Assembly: GCF_024198235.1 (NCBI RefSeq)
Contig: NZ_JAKCFB010000064.1
Span: 1 to 36,640, forward strand
Source of the DNA: Myxococcus dinghuensis
GTDB taxonomy: Bacteria > Myxococcota > Myxococcia > Myxococcales > Myxococcaceae
Direction: 5' to 3'
Length of the DNA: 36,640 nt
In this document: piece by piece, positions 27,337-35,894 of the stretch
How the letters are laid out: each line of letters opens with the position of its first letter
How positions within the stretch are numbered: the first letter of the stretch is position 1
Made by a program: the position numbers and the translations under genes
Notes under the pieces: model-generated
Databases searched by the model: none
Seen by the model: only the letters and a program-made list of their open reading frames with translations
What the model was told of the DNA's origin: nothing

Positions 27337-30300
27337 CGCTCGCGCGCGGGTGGTGGGTCGCGGTGCTGCTGGCGATGCCGGTCTGGGCCCAGGGGGTGAC
27401 GGCGGATGTCCCGTCGCTGGCCTCCACCATCGCCGGCCGCGTGTGCGACGACGTGGATGGTGACGGGCTGTGCGGCGCGGACGAGCCGGGGCTGGCGAAC
27501 GTGCGGCTCGTGCTGTCCACGGGGCGCGAGGTGCGCACGGATGCCCGGGGCCGTTTCCACCTGACGGGCGTGGACTCACGCTCTCCCGACGCCACGGGCG
27601 GACTGCACCTGCGTCCGGGGCGTCACCGGCTCAAGGTCGATGCGCGCTCGTTGCCCGCGTCCAGTCGCGTGTCGCCAGAGGCCGCGACCGTGGAGGTGCC
27701 GTGGGGCGCCGTCGCCCTCCAGGACTTCGCGGTGCGGAGCCCGACGCCGAAGTCGGCCATGCCCCTGAGCCTCTCCTACTCCGACACGCCGCCCGTGGCG
27801 GAGGTGGTGTCGGGGGAGGGGACGGTGCGTTTCCTCGTGGCCGGTCAGGCCTCCGCGGGGGACCAGGTCCGCGTCTCCGGCGTGGAGGCCCAGGTGGATG
27901 CGCGGGGCGCCTGGCACGCCAACGTGTCGCTGGCGGAGGGGCAGAACCCGCTGGTCATCACGGCGACGTCGGAGGATGGCGTCGCGCGCCTGTTCCGTCA
28001 GCGCATCGACGTCGTCCGACGCGAGGGCGGGTGGATGGTCATCCCCCGCCACGTCGAGCCGGTGGCGACGGTGAGCCTGCCCGTCCGGAGGGACGAGGTC
28101 GTCGCCAGCGGCCCGGCGCGGCTGAAGGTGAGCGCTCCCGAAGGGACCCACGTGAAGGGGCCTCGGGGTGTGCTCGTCGTCGGACCGGAGGGCCGCCTGG
28201 AGGTCCCGGTGACGTTGTCCCCGGGCCGCAACGACGTGGGACTGGCGCTGACGCTCCCCGGGCAGCCGGAGCGCGTCGAGACGTGGGGGCTCGTCGCCGA
28301 GGCGAGGCCCTTCGCGGTGGCGTTGCTGGATGTCGAGGCGACGTTCGCGCCCGCGGATGGCGACCTGCAGTTGCGGGGACGTGGCACCGCGCATGCCGAG
28401 CTGCGCTTCCGCGACGTCGAGGTGGTGGGCGAGCTGGACCTGCGTGACACGGATGGTCGCACGTTGCATGGCGCGGAGCTGCCGGACTGGCTGCGCCCGC
28501 GCCTGCCGGAGCGCTTCGAGCGGGTGGGTGACCCCGACTTCTCTCCAGAGGAGTGGGCCGACGATTCGGTGTCGCTGACGCCGAACGCCGCGGAGGCCCG
28601 GCTGCGCGTGGAGGCGCGCCACGAGGACTACGGTCGCGCGGGCCTGGGCACCTACCGGGCGCTCGTGCAGGACCGTGAGGTGGGGCGCTACCACCGGCCC
28701 CTGTTCGGTCCCTACGCGGAGCTGCGGACCTCCAAGGACCCGGGACCAGGGGTGCGCGCGGGCGTGGAGGGCTTCGGCGGCAGCCTGAGTGATCCGACCC
28801 GGAGCCTCACGGCCGTTCCCGCGCACGAGGAGCTGCGTGCGACGGGCGGTAGCCTCTACTACCTGGGCGCGGTGTCGGTGGCGGAGGGCTCGGAGCTGCT
28901 GCGCATCGAGGTGCGCGACGGCGTCACGGGGCTGCCGCTCGCGGAGCGACACCTCGTGCGTGGCCGGGACTACGACATCGACTACTTCGCGGGGCGCATC
29001 CTCCTGTCGCGCCCGCTCTCGTTCCTCGCGGGGGAGACGTTCCTGCGCACGGACCTGGTGACGGAGGCGCCGGAGCCCGTGCTCGTCGCGGACTACGCGG
29101 CGCTGCGGACCGCGGACGCCGAGGACACCGCGGGCGCGGAGCTGTGGGCCGAGTGGCGCGGAGCGCGGCTGGGGCTCGCCGCCGTGCGCGAGGGCCGCGA
29201 CGGAAAGCCCTACACGCTCTATTCGGGGCGCGCCTCGGGACGCCTGGCGGCGTTCTCGCTGGAAGCAGAGGTGGCCTCCAGCCGGGGCACGGCGGTGGAC
29301 GCGGGCCTCTTCGGTGTCTCGGACGACGGAGGCCTCACGTTCCTGCGTCCCGCGTCCGTCCGCGATGCGCGAGGCGAGGCCGTGGGGCTTCGCCTGCGGG
29401 GCCCGGGCCTGCTGCGCGAGGGCGCGGTGGACGCGGCCTATCGCTGGCGCGCGCGTGGGTTCTCGGACGGAGCACACACCGAGGGGGCGCGCTTCCAGCA
29501 GCTCTCCCTCCGCGTGAAGCAGCCCATCGGGCGCTTGCGTCTGTCGCTGCTCGCGGACGACCGGCGCTCCGCGGACCCGCGTGAGCCCTTCGAGGACCTC
29601 CCCTTCGCCGCGAGCACCGTGGGCGCGAGCGTGGGTTGGGAGGAGTCGTCGTGGGGCGTGAGCGTGGAGGCGCGCGACGCACGCTTGAAGGCGGCGGAGG
29701 TCGTGGGAGAAGGCCCGGCGCTGTCGGGAGGACGAACGTCCGTGGGCATCGCGGGGCGTTACCGCCTGCTCGACGAGGTGTGGCTCCAGGCCTCCCACCG
29801 ACAGACGCTGGCCCTCCATGGCGCGGGCCCGGGACGGGTGGACGACACGTTCACCGCCGCGGGCGTGGACGTGGAGCTGGGCCGCGAGACACGGCTGGGC
29901 GTGCGCGGTGGGTGGGGGCCGGACCTCGGACCCCGGGCCTGGGCGCAGGTGGAGTCGCGCAGCGGCGCCGACGTGTTCTACGGCGGCTACTCGGTCGACG
30001 TGGATGGGCCGGACTTCGGCGCGGGGCGCACGCTCACGGGCGCGCGCACCGAGCTGCCGGACAGCGGGACCGCCCTCTTCGTCGAGGAGGTGGGCCTGCA
30101 CGACGCCACCGCGGTGCGGCTGTCTCGCGCGGTGGGGTTGCAGCAGACGCTGGCGGGCGGCTTCAGCGTGGGGGCCCGCTACGAGCGCGGCGTGCGGAGC
30201 CTGCTCGACGTGGACCCGCCGCTGCATCGGGACGCGGGTGGGGTGTTCGGACAGCTCCTCCTCGAGCGCCTGCGGCTGGAAGGGCGGCTGGAGCTGCGGC

Positions 30301-30935
30301 GGGAGAAGGGCACGGCGGAGCGGGGCTCCGACGCGCCGGTCGATCGGCTCCAGACGGTGGTGGCGCTGGCGGCGGAGGCGGAGCTCCATCGGGACGTGAT
30401 GGCCTCCGGGCGCGTGGACTTCTCACGCACCGTCAACGAGGACGCCCTGGAGGCGCGGTTCGTGGAGGGCTACGCGGCGGTGGCCTGGCGTCCCGGTCCG
30501 TGGCTCGTGGTGGCCCGCTATGCCATCACCCGGGAGTTGCTGCCGGGGGCGCGGATGGCGTTCGGTGACCGGGCGTTGCAGGTCCTCTCGCTCATGCCCG
30601 CGGTGCGAGTGGGCGACCGCTTCGCGCTCGCCGCGGGCCTGCACGCGGGGCGCACCAGCCTGGAGGACTCCGCGCGGTGGGTGTGGACCGGCACGGTGCG
30701 TCCGTCCTTCCGCGTGGTGGGAGGACTGGAGGTCGCGGCCGAGGGCGCGCGGCGCACATCGTCCCCGGAAGGTGACCGGTTGACAGCCGTGCGCGCGGAA
30801 GTGGCATATCGGATGGATGAGCGGCTGCGAATGGCTGTCGGGTACACACTGCTGGGCTTCAGTGGTTTGGGGCTGACGTCCGAAACGTCGGATGATCAGG
30901 ACCGGCTCTACCTGCGGGCGGAACTCGCCTACTAG
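27333..30935 (+). CDS. Large outer-membrane protein: SdrD_B-like domain plus C-terminal beta-barrel
   Basis: A 1200-residue protein with a signal peptide (to about residue 19) and then an SdrD_B/prealbumin-like domain (about 32-85; IAGRVCDDVDGDGLCGADEPGL, with DVDGDG as a likely calcium loop). More beta-sandwich units follow to about 330. RGRDYDIDYFAGRILLSRPL near residue 550 is a segment I associate with large outer-membrane usher- or translocon-like proteins. From about 590 to the end the sequence alternates in amphipathic strands and closes GYTLLGFSGLGLTSETS...LAY, typical of a barrel terminus. It may anchor or export its partners, but no specific function is known. ATG 27333 overlaps the previous stop; the next gene starts 9 bases after its stop. 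No frameshift was seen. Confidence 0.82.
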   Translation: MTLARGWWVAVLLAMPVWAQGVTADVPSLASTIAGRVCDDVDGDGLCGADEPGLANVRLVLSTGREVRTDARGRFHLTGVDSRSPDATGGLHLRPGRHRLKVDARSLPASSRVSPEAATVEVPWGAVALQDFAVRSPTPKSAMPLSLSYSDTPPVAEVVSGEGTVRFLVAGQASAGDQVRVSGVEAQVDARGAWHANVSLAEGQNPLVITATSEDGVARLFRQRIDVVRREGGWMVIPRHVEPVATVSLPVRRDEVVASGPARLKVSAPEGTHVKGPRGVLVVGPEGRLEVPVTLSPGRNDVGLALTLPGQPERVETWGLVAEARPFAVALLDVEATFAPADGDLQLRGRGTAHAELRFRDVEVVGELDLRDTDGRTLHGAELPDWLRPRLPERFERVGDPDFSPEEWADDSVSLTPNAAEARLRVEARHEDYGRAGLGTYRALVQDREVGRYHRPLFGPYAELRTSKDPGPGVRAGVEGFGGSLSDPTRSLTAVPAHEELRATGGSLYYLGAVSVAEGSELLRIEVRDGVTGLPLAERHLVRGRDYDIDYFAGRILLSRPLSFLAGETFLRTDLVTEAPEPVLVADYAALRTADAEDTAGAELWAEWRGARLGLAAVREGRDGKPYTLYSGRASGRLAAFSLEAEVASSRGTAVDAGLFGVSDDGGLTFLRPASVRDARGEAVGLRLRGPGLLREGAVDAAYRWRARGFSDGAHTEGARFQQLSLRVKQPIGRLRLSLLADDRRSADPREPFEDLPFAASTVGASVGWEESSWGVSVEARDARLKAAEVVGEGPALSGGRTSVGIAGRYRLLDEVWLQASHRQTLALHGAGPGRVDDTFTAAGVDVELGRETRLGVRGGWGPDLGPRAWAQVESRSGADVFYGGYSVDVDGPDFGAGRTLTGARTELPDSGTALFVEEVGLHDATAVRLSRAVGLQQTLAGGFSVGARYERGVRSLLDVDPPLHRDAGGVFGQLLLERLRLEGRLELRREKGTAERGSDAPVDRLQTVVALAAEAELHRDVMASGRVDFSRTVNEDALEARFVEGYAAVAWRPGPWLVVARYAITRELLPGARMAFGDRALQVLSLMPAVRVGDRFALAAGLHAGRTSLEDSARWVWTGTVRPSFRVVGGLEVAAEGARRTSSPEGDRLTAVRAEVAYRMDERLRMAVGYTLLGFSGLGLTSETSDDQDRLYLRAELAY

Positions 30936-30944
30936 GAGCATCGC

Positions 30945-33900
30945 GTGCGCGCCGGCATCGTCATCTGCCTCTGGCTCGGAATGACCGCGGTCGCTGACGC
31001 GGGGTGGCGGGAGGGGCTCGTCGTCTCGGGCGAACCCCGGGACGTGATGGTCTGGAGCCCCGACGTCATCGCCCACGCCTTCTCACAAGGGGCGGAGCTG
31101 CACGTCAACGAGTCCGCCACCGAGACGCGCTTGTTCTCGCCGGGCATCGGGACGCTGCTGTTCCCCGTGGACCCCTCGACGGGGTGCTTCGTGGGCGTGA
31201 GGGATTCGGGCGCCGTCCACGCGGGGGCGAACTGCGCGGTGACGGGGCCGGGGACCATCGTCCCGGACCTCCCCACGTCGACGAACCACAAGCTCACGCG
31301 GGTGCGCCAGACGCGCTCGGGACGCGGCTATGCCGCCGTCTCGGTCGACACGACCGAGTTCCTGCTGTTGACGGCGGCGCCCGGACGCCTGTTCCAGACG
31401 CCCTGGACACCCATCCTCCAGACGGGCCTGTACAAGGCGACGTCCGTGATGGGCGTGACGGAGACGTCGGGCAACGTGGCGAACGCGTTGGTCCACATCG
31501 TCGGGCCGCCCAACCTGCTGTGGTTTCGCGACGACCAGCGCGAGGCGGACGTCAACCTGACGCTCTCGACGAACCCGATCCAGGCCATCGACCTCATCCC
31601 CACCGGGGGAGCCTATCCGCTCGCGCTGGTGGGCAACCAGGACGGACTCTTCTGGGCACAGCTCCAGCCGCCCGCGCCGGGCACGCCCTTCACGGACTTC
31701 CGGCGCGCTTCGCTGCTCGATGCCACCGGGGTGACGGTCAACGCCGTGGACGTGAACGTCGAGCAGGGCAGCCCGCTGGGCGTGGGCTTCGGCCTCGCCA
31801 TCGGTCGACGCAACGGTGAGGCCGTGGTGTTGGGCGCGGTGCCCGCGGCGAGCGCGGCGGACGCGGGCAAGGTGTGGCGCGTGCATCCCACGTTCTCCGC
31901 GGCGTCGCTGCCCGTGACGGACCCGTTCGACCAGGTGTCGTGCGCGGACTCCACGTTCTGCGTCATCACCCTGAAGAACCAGGGGCCGAACGTCATCTAT
32001 TACGAGAACGTCTCTCCCCCCGTCTTCAACGCGACGCCCGAGCCCGTCGAGATCGACGAAGGGGCGATACGGACCCTCGACATCAGCGCGACGGACGCGG
32101 ACGGCGACGCGCTGCGAGTCACCGCGAGCACCGGCTCTTCCTCCCTGGTGTCGCTGAGCGCCACGCCGCGCCCGGACGCCGTGTCGCTCCAGCTCTCGGC
32201 CGCCGTCGTCTGCAAGACGACGCTGACCGACTTCACCGTCTCCGCGTCCGACGGGCTCCGGGACCACGACCGGCAGAAGGTGGTGCCGGTGCGCATCGTC
32301 AACCGCGAGGGGCCGGAGCCGCCCATCGTGAACCCGTCCAGCGCGTCGACCTCCGCGGGAGGCCCGGCGCGGGTGTTCACCGCGTCCGGGGCACCGGGGC
32401 CTTGCGCGCCCACGGGCTACGTGTGGAGCGCTCCGCCCGGTCAGCCTCAACTGGCCTTCGACGACGACGGCAAGGCGACCTTCACGCCCCCCGCGAATGT
32501 GTGCTCGGCCTCCGGGGCTCGCTACACGTACGAGGTGCGAGCCCGCGACGAGGGCTCGTTGCTCTCCGGGGCCACGGCCTTCAGCGTGGACGTCCGGCCC
32601 TGGGGCGCGCCCTCCGCGCCCTTCTCCGAAGGCACCACGCGTCGGCTGACGTCGGGCCCTGGCTCGCGCGTGGAGCTGCGTCCGGATTCGCTCCATCCGT
32701 GTGATGGCTCGCCCGGGCTCCCCGCCGTGGAGACGGTGTGGCAGCTCCAGGCGGGGACGGCGCTGCCCCCGGGCGTCCGGGTGTTGGACGCGCAGGGACG
32801 GAGTGTCGATCCGACCGCTCCCGTGTCGGCCCTGGTGCTCGAGGTGGAGGCGGATTCCTGCTCCCAGGGCACGCTGTCCTTCGTCGTGCGCAACCGTCTG
32901 GCCGTCGAAGGCGGGGGCGTGCTGGACGGGGCTTCGTCCATCGTGCGCGTCGACATCCAGCCGGAGGTGGAGCAGGTCTCCACCGCGAGCCTGCTGATGA
33001 CGGAGCAGCCCGAGGGGGGCGTGCTGGCGATCCAACTGGGGACCTCCCTGCAGTGCCCCGGGGCCTACGACCTGCGCGCCCGGATGTCCGTGGATGGGAC
33101 CTCCCAGCCCGTGGAGGTGGTGTCCGTCCCAGGCATCTGGCGTCCGACGCTGCCGCCGGTCTGCACCGCGGAGCGCTTCACCGTGCGCGGGGAGCTGTTC
33201 TCCGACGGCACGCCCCCCGTCGAGGGAGGCCGTGCCCGGTTGGAGGTCACGGCGACCGCGCGCCCCGCGGCGCTGGGGGAACTCGAGGGAGGCGCGCTCA
33301 TCGCGCGCTGTGGTGAAGGCGCGCGCGCGTCGTTGACCCAGACGATTCCGCCCGACGCCTGCGGCGAGGTGACCCTCGCCTGGCAACAGGAGGGTGGGCC
33401 CGCGTTGGCCCGGCCCTCGCTCACCGGGGCGAGCGTCTCCGTCGAGACCCAGGAGACCGGGTTGCAGACGCTGGTGGGCCAGTCCGTCACCTTGCGCGTC
33501 ACGGCCGACGCGGGGCAGGGCAACCAGGCCACGACGCTGCACACGGTGCCCATCCTGGCCGAGCCGTTCGTGGACGTGGCGCACGCCACCGAGTCACCGT
33601 CGGGCTCCGACACGGGCCTGGTGGGCGTCGTGGTGGAGCTGCGCAACACGACGGGCTGCGCCGTGACGGGGCTGCGCTACGTCGAGCAGGTCGAGGGCCT
33701 GGAGGTGGTGCCCGGCAGCGTGAAGCTGGCGGGGCAGGCGCTCACGGAGTCCGTCGCCTCGGAGGGCTTCACCGTCGAGGGCGTCGCGCTGCCCGCGCAC
33801 GCCACCGGGCAACTGACGTACGTGGCCCGCTCGAGGCTGCTCGCGACGCCGCGCTTCGTGGGGCAGGTGTTCCTCAACGGAGTCCCGGTGTCCGGGCCGC

Positions 33901-34019
33901 GCTCCCCCGAGCCGAAGGCGTCGGGCTGTGGCTGCTCCGAAGGAGGCCCGGGGACGGCGCTGATGGCCCTGGTGGCGCTGGCGCGTCTGCTGCGCCGCCG
34001 GGCGTCCGGGCGGCGCTGA
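30945..34019 (+). CDS. Large surface protein with cadherin/Ig and DUF11-like domains and a MYXO-CTERM tail
   Basis: A 1024-residue exported protein. GTG 30945, with aggagc just upstream, opens a signal peptide (to about residue 19). Residues of about 20-360 are beta-rich and may form a propeller. A cadherin-like unit follows (about 365-455; EPVEIDEGAIRTLDISATDADGDALRV), then several Ig-like units with paired cysteines. A DUF11-like repeat lies near the end (about 880-985; VVELRNTTGCAVTGLRYVEQVEG). The tail SGCGCSEGG, a hydrophobic helix and LLRRRASGRR form a MYXO-CTERM signal. It probably acts as an adhesin or matrix protein displayed with the barrel protein 9 bases upstream. Its stop lies 4 bases from that of the convergent response regulator, leaving no room for a terminator. 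Confidence 0.85.
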   Translation: MRAGIVICLWLGMTAVADAGWREGLVVSGEPRDVMVWSPDVIAHAFSQGAELHVNESATETRLFSPGIGTLLFPVDPSTGCFVGVRDSGAVHAGANCAVTGPGTIVPDLPTSTNHKLTRVRQTRSGRGYAAVSVDTTEFLLLTAAPGRLFQTPWTPILQTGLYKATSVMGVTETSGNVANALVHIVGPPNLLWFRDDQREADVNLTLSTNPIQAIDLIPTGGAYPLALVGNQDGLFWAQLQPPAPGTPFTDFRRASLLDATGVTVNAVDVNVEQGSPLGVGFGLAIGRRNGEAVVLGAVPAASAADAGKVWRVHPTFSAASLPVTDPFDQVSCADSTFCVITLKNQGPNVIYYENVSPPVFNATPEPVEIDEGAIRTLDISATDADGDALRVTASTGSSSLVSLSATPRPDAVSLQLSAAVVCKTTLTDFTVSASDGLRDHDRQKVVPVRIVNREGPEPPIVNPSSASTSAGGPARVFTASGAPGPCAPTGYVWSAPPGQPQLAFDDDGKATFTPPANVCSASGARYTYEVRARDEGSLLSGATAFSVDVRPWGAPSAPFSEGTTRRLTSGPGSRVELRPDSLHPCDGSPGLPAVETVWQLQAGTALPPGVRVLDAQGRSVDPTAPVSALVLEVEADSCSQGTLSFVVRNRLAVEGGGVLDGASSIVRVDIQPEVEQVSTASLLMTEQPEGGVLAIQLGTSLQCPGAYDLRARMSVDGTSQPVEVVSVPGIWRPTLPPVCTAERFTVRGELFSDGTPPVEGGRARLEVTATARPAALGELEGGALIARCGEGARASLTQTIPPDACGEVTLAWQQEGGPALARPSLTGASVSVETQETGLQTLVGQSVTLRVTADAGQGNQATTLHTVPILAEPFVDVAHATESPSGSDTGLVGVVVELRNTTGCAVTGLRYVEQVEGLEVVPGSVKLAGQALTESVASEGFTVEGVALPAHATGQLTYVARSRLLATPRFVGQVFLNGVPVSGPRSPEPKASGCGCSEGGPGTALMALVALARLLRRRASGRR

Positions 34020-34023
34020 AGCG

Positions 34024-35409
34024 TCACAGGCCGAAGGTGATGCGGTGCCGGCGGCTGGGCGTCTCCGGACGCTCCTCCAGCACCCCGAGCAACTCCAGCG
34101 CGCGCAGCGTGGCCAGGGCCTGGCGCTCCGACAGGTCCGTCAGCGCGAGCAGGTCGTCCACCGTCTTGCTGCCGTCCGCGTACGCGAGCAGCAGCGCCTG
34201 GGGACCCTGGAGCTTCAGTTCGTGGAGGCCGTACGGCGGGTCGGCGGTGGGGAAGAGGCGGCGCGACGCGCCCATCCGCTGACGCAGCGCGACCAGCGTC
34301 TCCGTGCGCTCCACGCCCTCCAGCACCAGGTCACCGGGGAAGACGGACAGCTTCACCAGGTCCGCGCGCTGCGGGCGCATGGGGCTGAAGCCATACTGCC
34401 CCTCCGTCCACGGGAAGGTGGTCCACAGCAGCTCCCGGACCTGCTCCTCCAGCAGTTGCTTGCGCCGCGCGGCGTCCAGGATGCCCAGGCGCAGCAAGGC
34501 CTCTCCGGTGCGCAGCGAGTGCTCCTTCGCGTACGCGGCCACCTCGGCGAGGCGCTGCTCGGGGAGGACACCCCGGCGCACGCAGAAGCGGCCGAAGCGC
34601 TCGTTCGCCAGGTTCGAGGCGGCGTACACGATGCGCCCGGACTCGAAGTAGACGACCTTGAGGATGGAGCCCTGCTTGAGCTTCAGCTCTCCGTGGTGAC
34701 GCGACTCGTAATACGCGTTGAGCAGCCGCGGCACGGAGGTGTCCTTCAACTCCCCGGCGAGCGACCACTCGGGGAGCTTCTTCCGCGCGCGCGCCGAGGC
34801 GGTCGACGCGGGGACCGGCTCGACGGGCGCGGCCCACACCTTCTCGCGGTGGGCGAAGGGGAGGGGCAGCGACGGCTCCTCGCTGTCCAGGCCAGGAAGC
34901 GGCGCGGACTCCGGGACGGGCTGCAGCGGCGCCGCGGTCTCTCCCTCCTCGGGGACCAGCTCCTCGAGCACGATGAGGTCCGCGTCGTCGAGCAGCGCGT
35001 CCTGGTCGGCTTCACCTTCGACCGGCGGTGTCCGACGGGGCGCAGGGGTGACGCCGCCCGCCTGCTCCAGCGCGTCCATGACCTGGAGCAGCTCGAAGGG
35101 CTTCTCGAAGAAGGCGCGCGCGCCGTGGACCTGCACGGCCTCCTGGGCGAAACGGTCTCCCTTGTAGACGCCGCTCACGGCGATGGCGGGGATGCCGTGG
35201 GCGCGCAGGGCGCCGAGCACCTCGCTGCCGCGGATGTCGGGCAGGAGCAGGTCCACCAGGGCCGCGTCCCACTTCGAGCCTGGGCCGAGCGCCTCCAGCG
35301 CCGCCTCACCGGTATGGACGGCCCTCGCCTCATGTCCTCGGCTTTGGGCCGTGGAGACGATGAGGGAGGCCAGTTCCTGGTTGTCCTCGACGATGAGCAG
35401 TCGCGCCAT
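34024..35409 (-). CDS. Response regulator with PATAN (DUF4388) output domain
   Basis: A 461-residue cytoplasmic protein. The receiver domain (1-115) has the acidic pair in VEDN, the phosphoacceptor in ALVDLLLPD (about Asp53) and the Lys in FFEKPFE. A Pro/Glu-rich linker follows (about 120-215), then a PATAN/DUF4388 domain (about 220-345; LAGELKDTSVPRLLNAYYE, then GSILKVVYFESGRIVYAAS), a domain joined to many myxobacterial response regulators and thought to bind protein partners. A helical end resembles a small winged helix (LLALTDLSERQALATLRALELLGVLEE). ATG 35409 is preferred over ATG 35424, because a -10-like TATGGT lies ten bases upstream and overlaps the latter. No DNA-binding role is proven. 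The divergent VOC gene starts 28 bases away. Confidence 0.85.
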   Translation of the reverse strand: MARLLIVEDNQELASLIVSTAQSRGHEARAVHTGEAALEALGPGSKWDAALVDLLLPDIRGSEVLGALRAHGIPAIAVSGVYKGDRFAQEAVQVHGARAFFEKPFELLQVMDALEQAGGVTPAPRRTPPVEGEADQDALLDDADLIVLEELVPEEGETAAPLQPVPESAPLPGLDSEEPSLPLPFAHREKVWAAPVEPVPASTASARARKKLPEWSLAGELKDTSVPRLLNAYYESRHHGELKLKQGSILKVVYFESGRIVYAASNLANERFGRFCVRRGVLPEQRLAEVAAYAKEHSLRTGEALLRLGILDAARRKQLLEEQVRELLWTTFPWTEGQYGFSPMRPQRADLVKLSVFPGDLVLEGVERTETLVALRQRMGASRRLFPTADPPYGLHELKLQGPQALLLAYADGSKTVDDLLALTDLSERQALATLRALELLGVLEERPETPSRRHRITFGL

Positions 35410-35419
35410 GGGCGAGCGG

Positions 35420-35429
35420 ACCATACCAT
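35420..35429. promoter_or_regulatory. Overlapping divergent -10 boxes
   Basis: On the plus strand TACCAT (35424-35429) ends 7 bases before ATG 35437. On the minus strand TATGGT (35425-35420) ends 10 bases before ATG 35409. The hexamers share two base pairs, so the promoters should exclude each other. No convincing -35 was found for either. Confidence 0.35.
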
Positions 35430-35436
35430 CCGTCCC

Positions 35437-35829
35437 ATGAACGTTCAGGGCTTCCACCACGTGGCCATCCAGGCGAGGGACGTCGAGCGGGTGACGGCCT
35501 TCTACAGGGACTTGCTGGGCTTCCCCGAGCTGACCCGGCACCTGCGGCCGGATGGCTCCCTGCGGAGCATCTGGGTCTCCGTCCCCGGTGGGGCCGGGGC
35601 CTTCCTCGCCATCGAGGCGGTGGGCGGCGCGCCGCTGGAGGAGCCCTTCCGGCAGGAGCGGCCCGGCTTGTTGATGCTCGCCTTCCGGATTCCGCGCGCC
35701 GAGCGGGCGGCGGTGGTGTCCGCGCTCACTCGGGCGGGTCTCTCCCTGGAGCACGAGACCCGGTGGACGGTGTACGTGAGGGACCCGGAAGGCAACCGCG
35801 TGGCGCTCAGCCACCACCCCGAGGACTAG
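35437..35829 (+). CDS. VOC (glyoxalase/bleomycin-resistance/dioxygenase) family protein
   Basis: A 130-residue single-unit VOC fold. The opening FHHVAIQARDVERVTAFYRDLLGF gives the first metal-ligand His; FLAIEAV and the closing VYVRDPEGNRVALSHH follow. In many active members the last strand reads GNxxEL with a metal-binding Glu; here that position is Ala (NRVALS), so metal binding may be incomplete. The substrate is unknown. ATG 35437 fits the family start and has a TACCAT box 7 bases upstream but no Shine-Dalgarno. The frame is open far upstream, antisense to the response regulator, and is not real there. Confidence 0.88.
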   Translation: MNVQGFHHVAIQARDVERVTAFYRDLLGFPELTRHLRPDGSLRSIWVSVPGGAGAFLAIEAVGGAPLEEPFRQERPGLLMLAFRIPRAERAAVVSALTRAGLSLEHETRWTVYVRDPEGNRVALSHHPED

Positions 35830-35857
35830 AGCGAGCGCGTGCGGGCCGCGTGCGCGC

Positions 35858-35887
35858 TTGCGGAGCGGGATGGGGCACGGCTACAAG
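35858..35887 (+). promoter_or_regulatory. Candidate promoter of the MshEN-domain gene
   Basis: TTGCGG (35858-35863), an 18-base spacer and TACAAG (35882-35887), with ATG 35895 seven bases after the -10 and no Shine-Dalgarno. Sequence-based inference only. Confidence 0.4.
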
Positions 35888-35894
35888 CCGGGGC

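Noticed and set aside
34045..35436. Long plus-strand extension upstream of the VOC gene
   Set aside because: It is antisense to the receiver-PATAN gene and its product has no family features. The VOC fold starts at ATG 35437.
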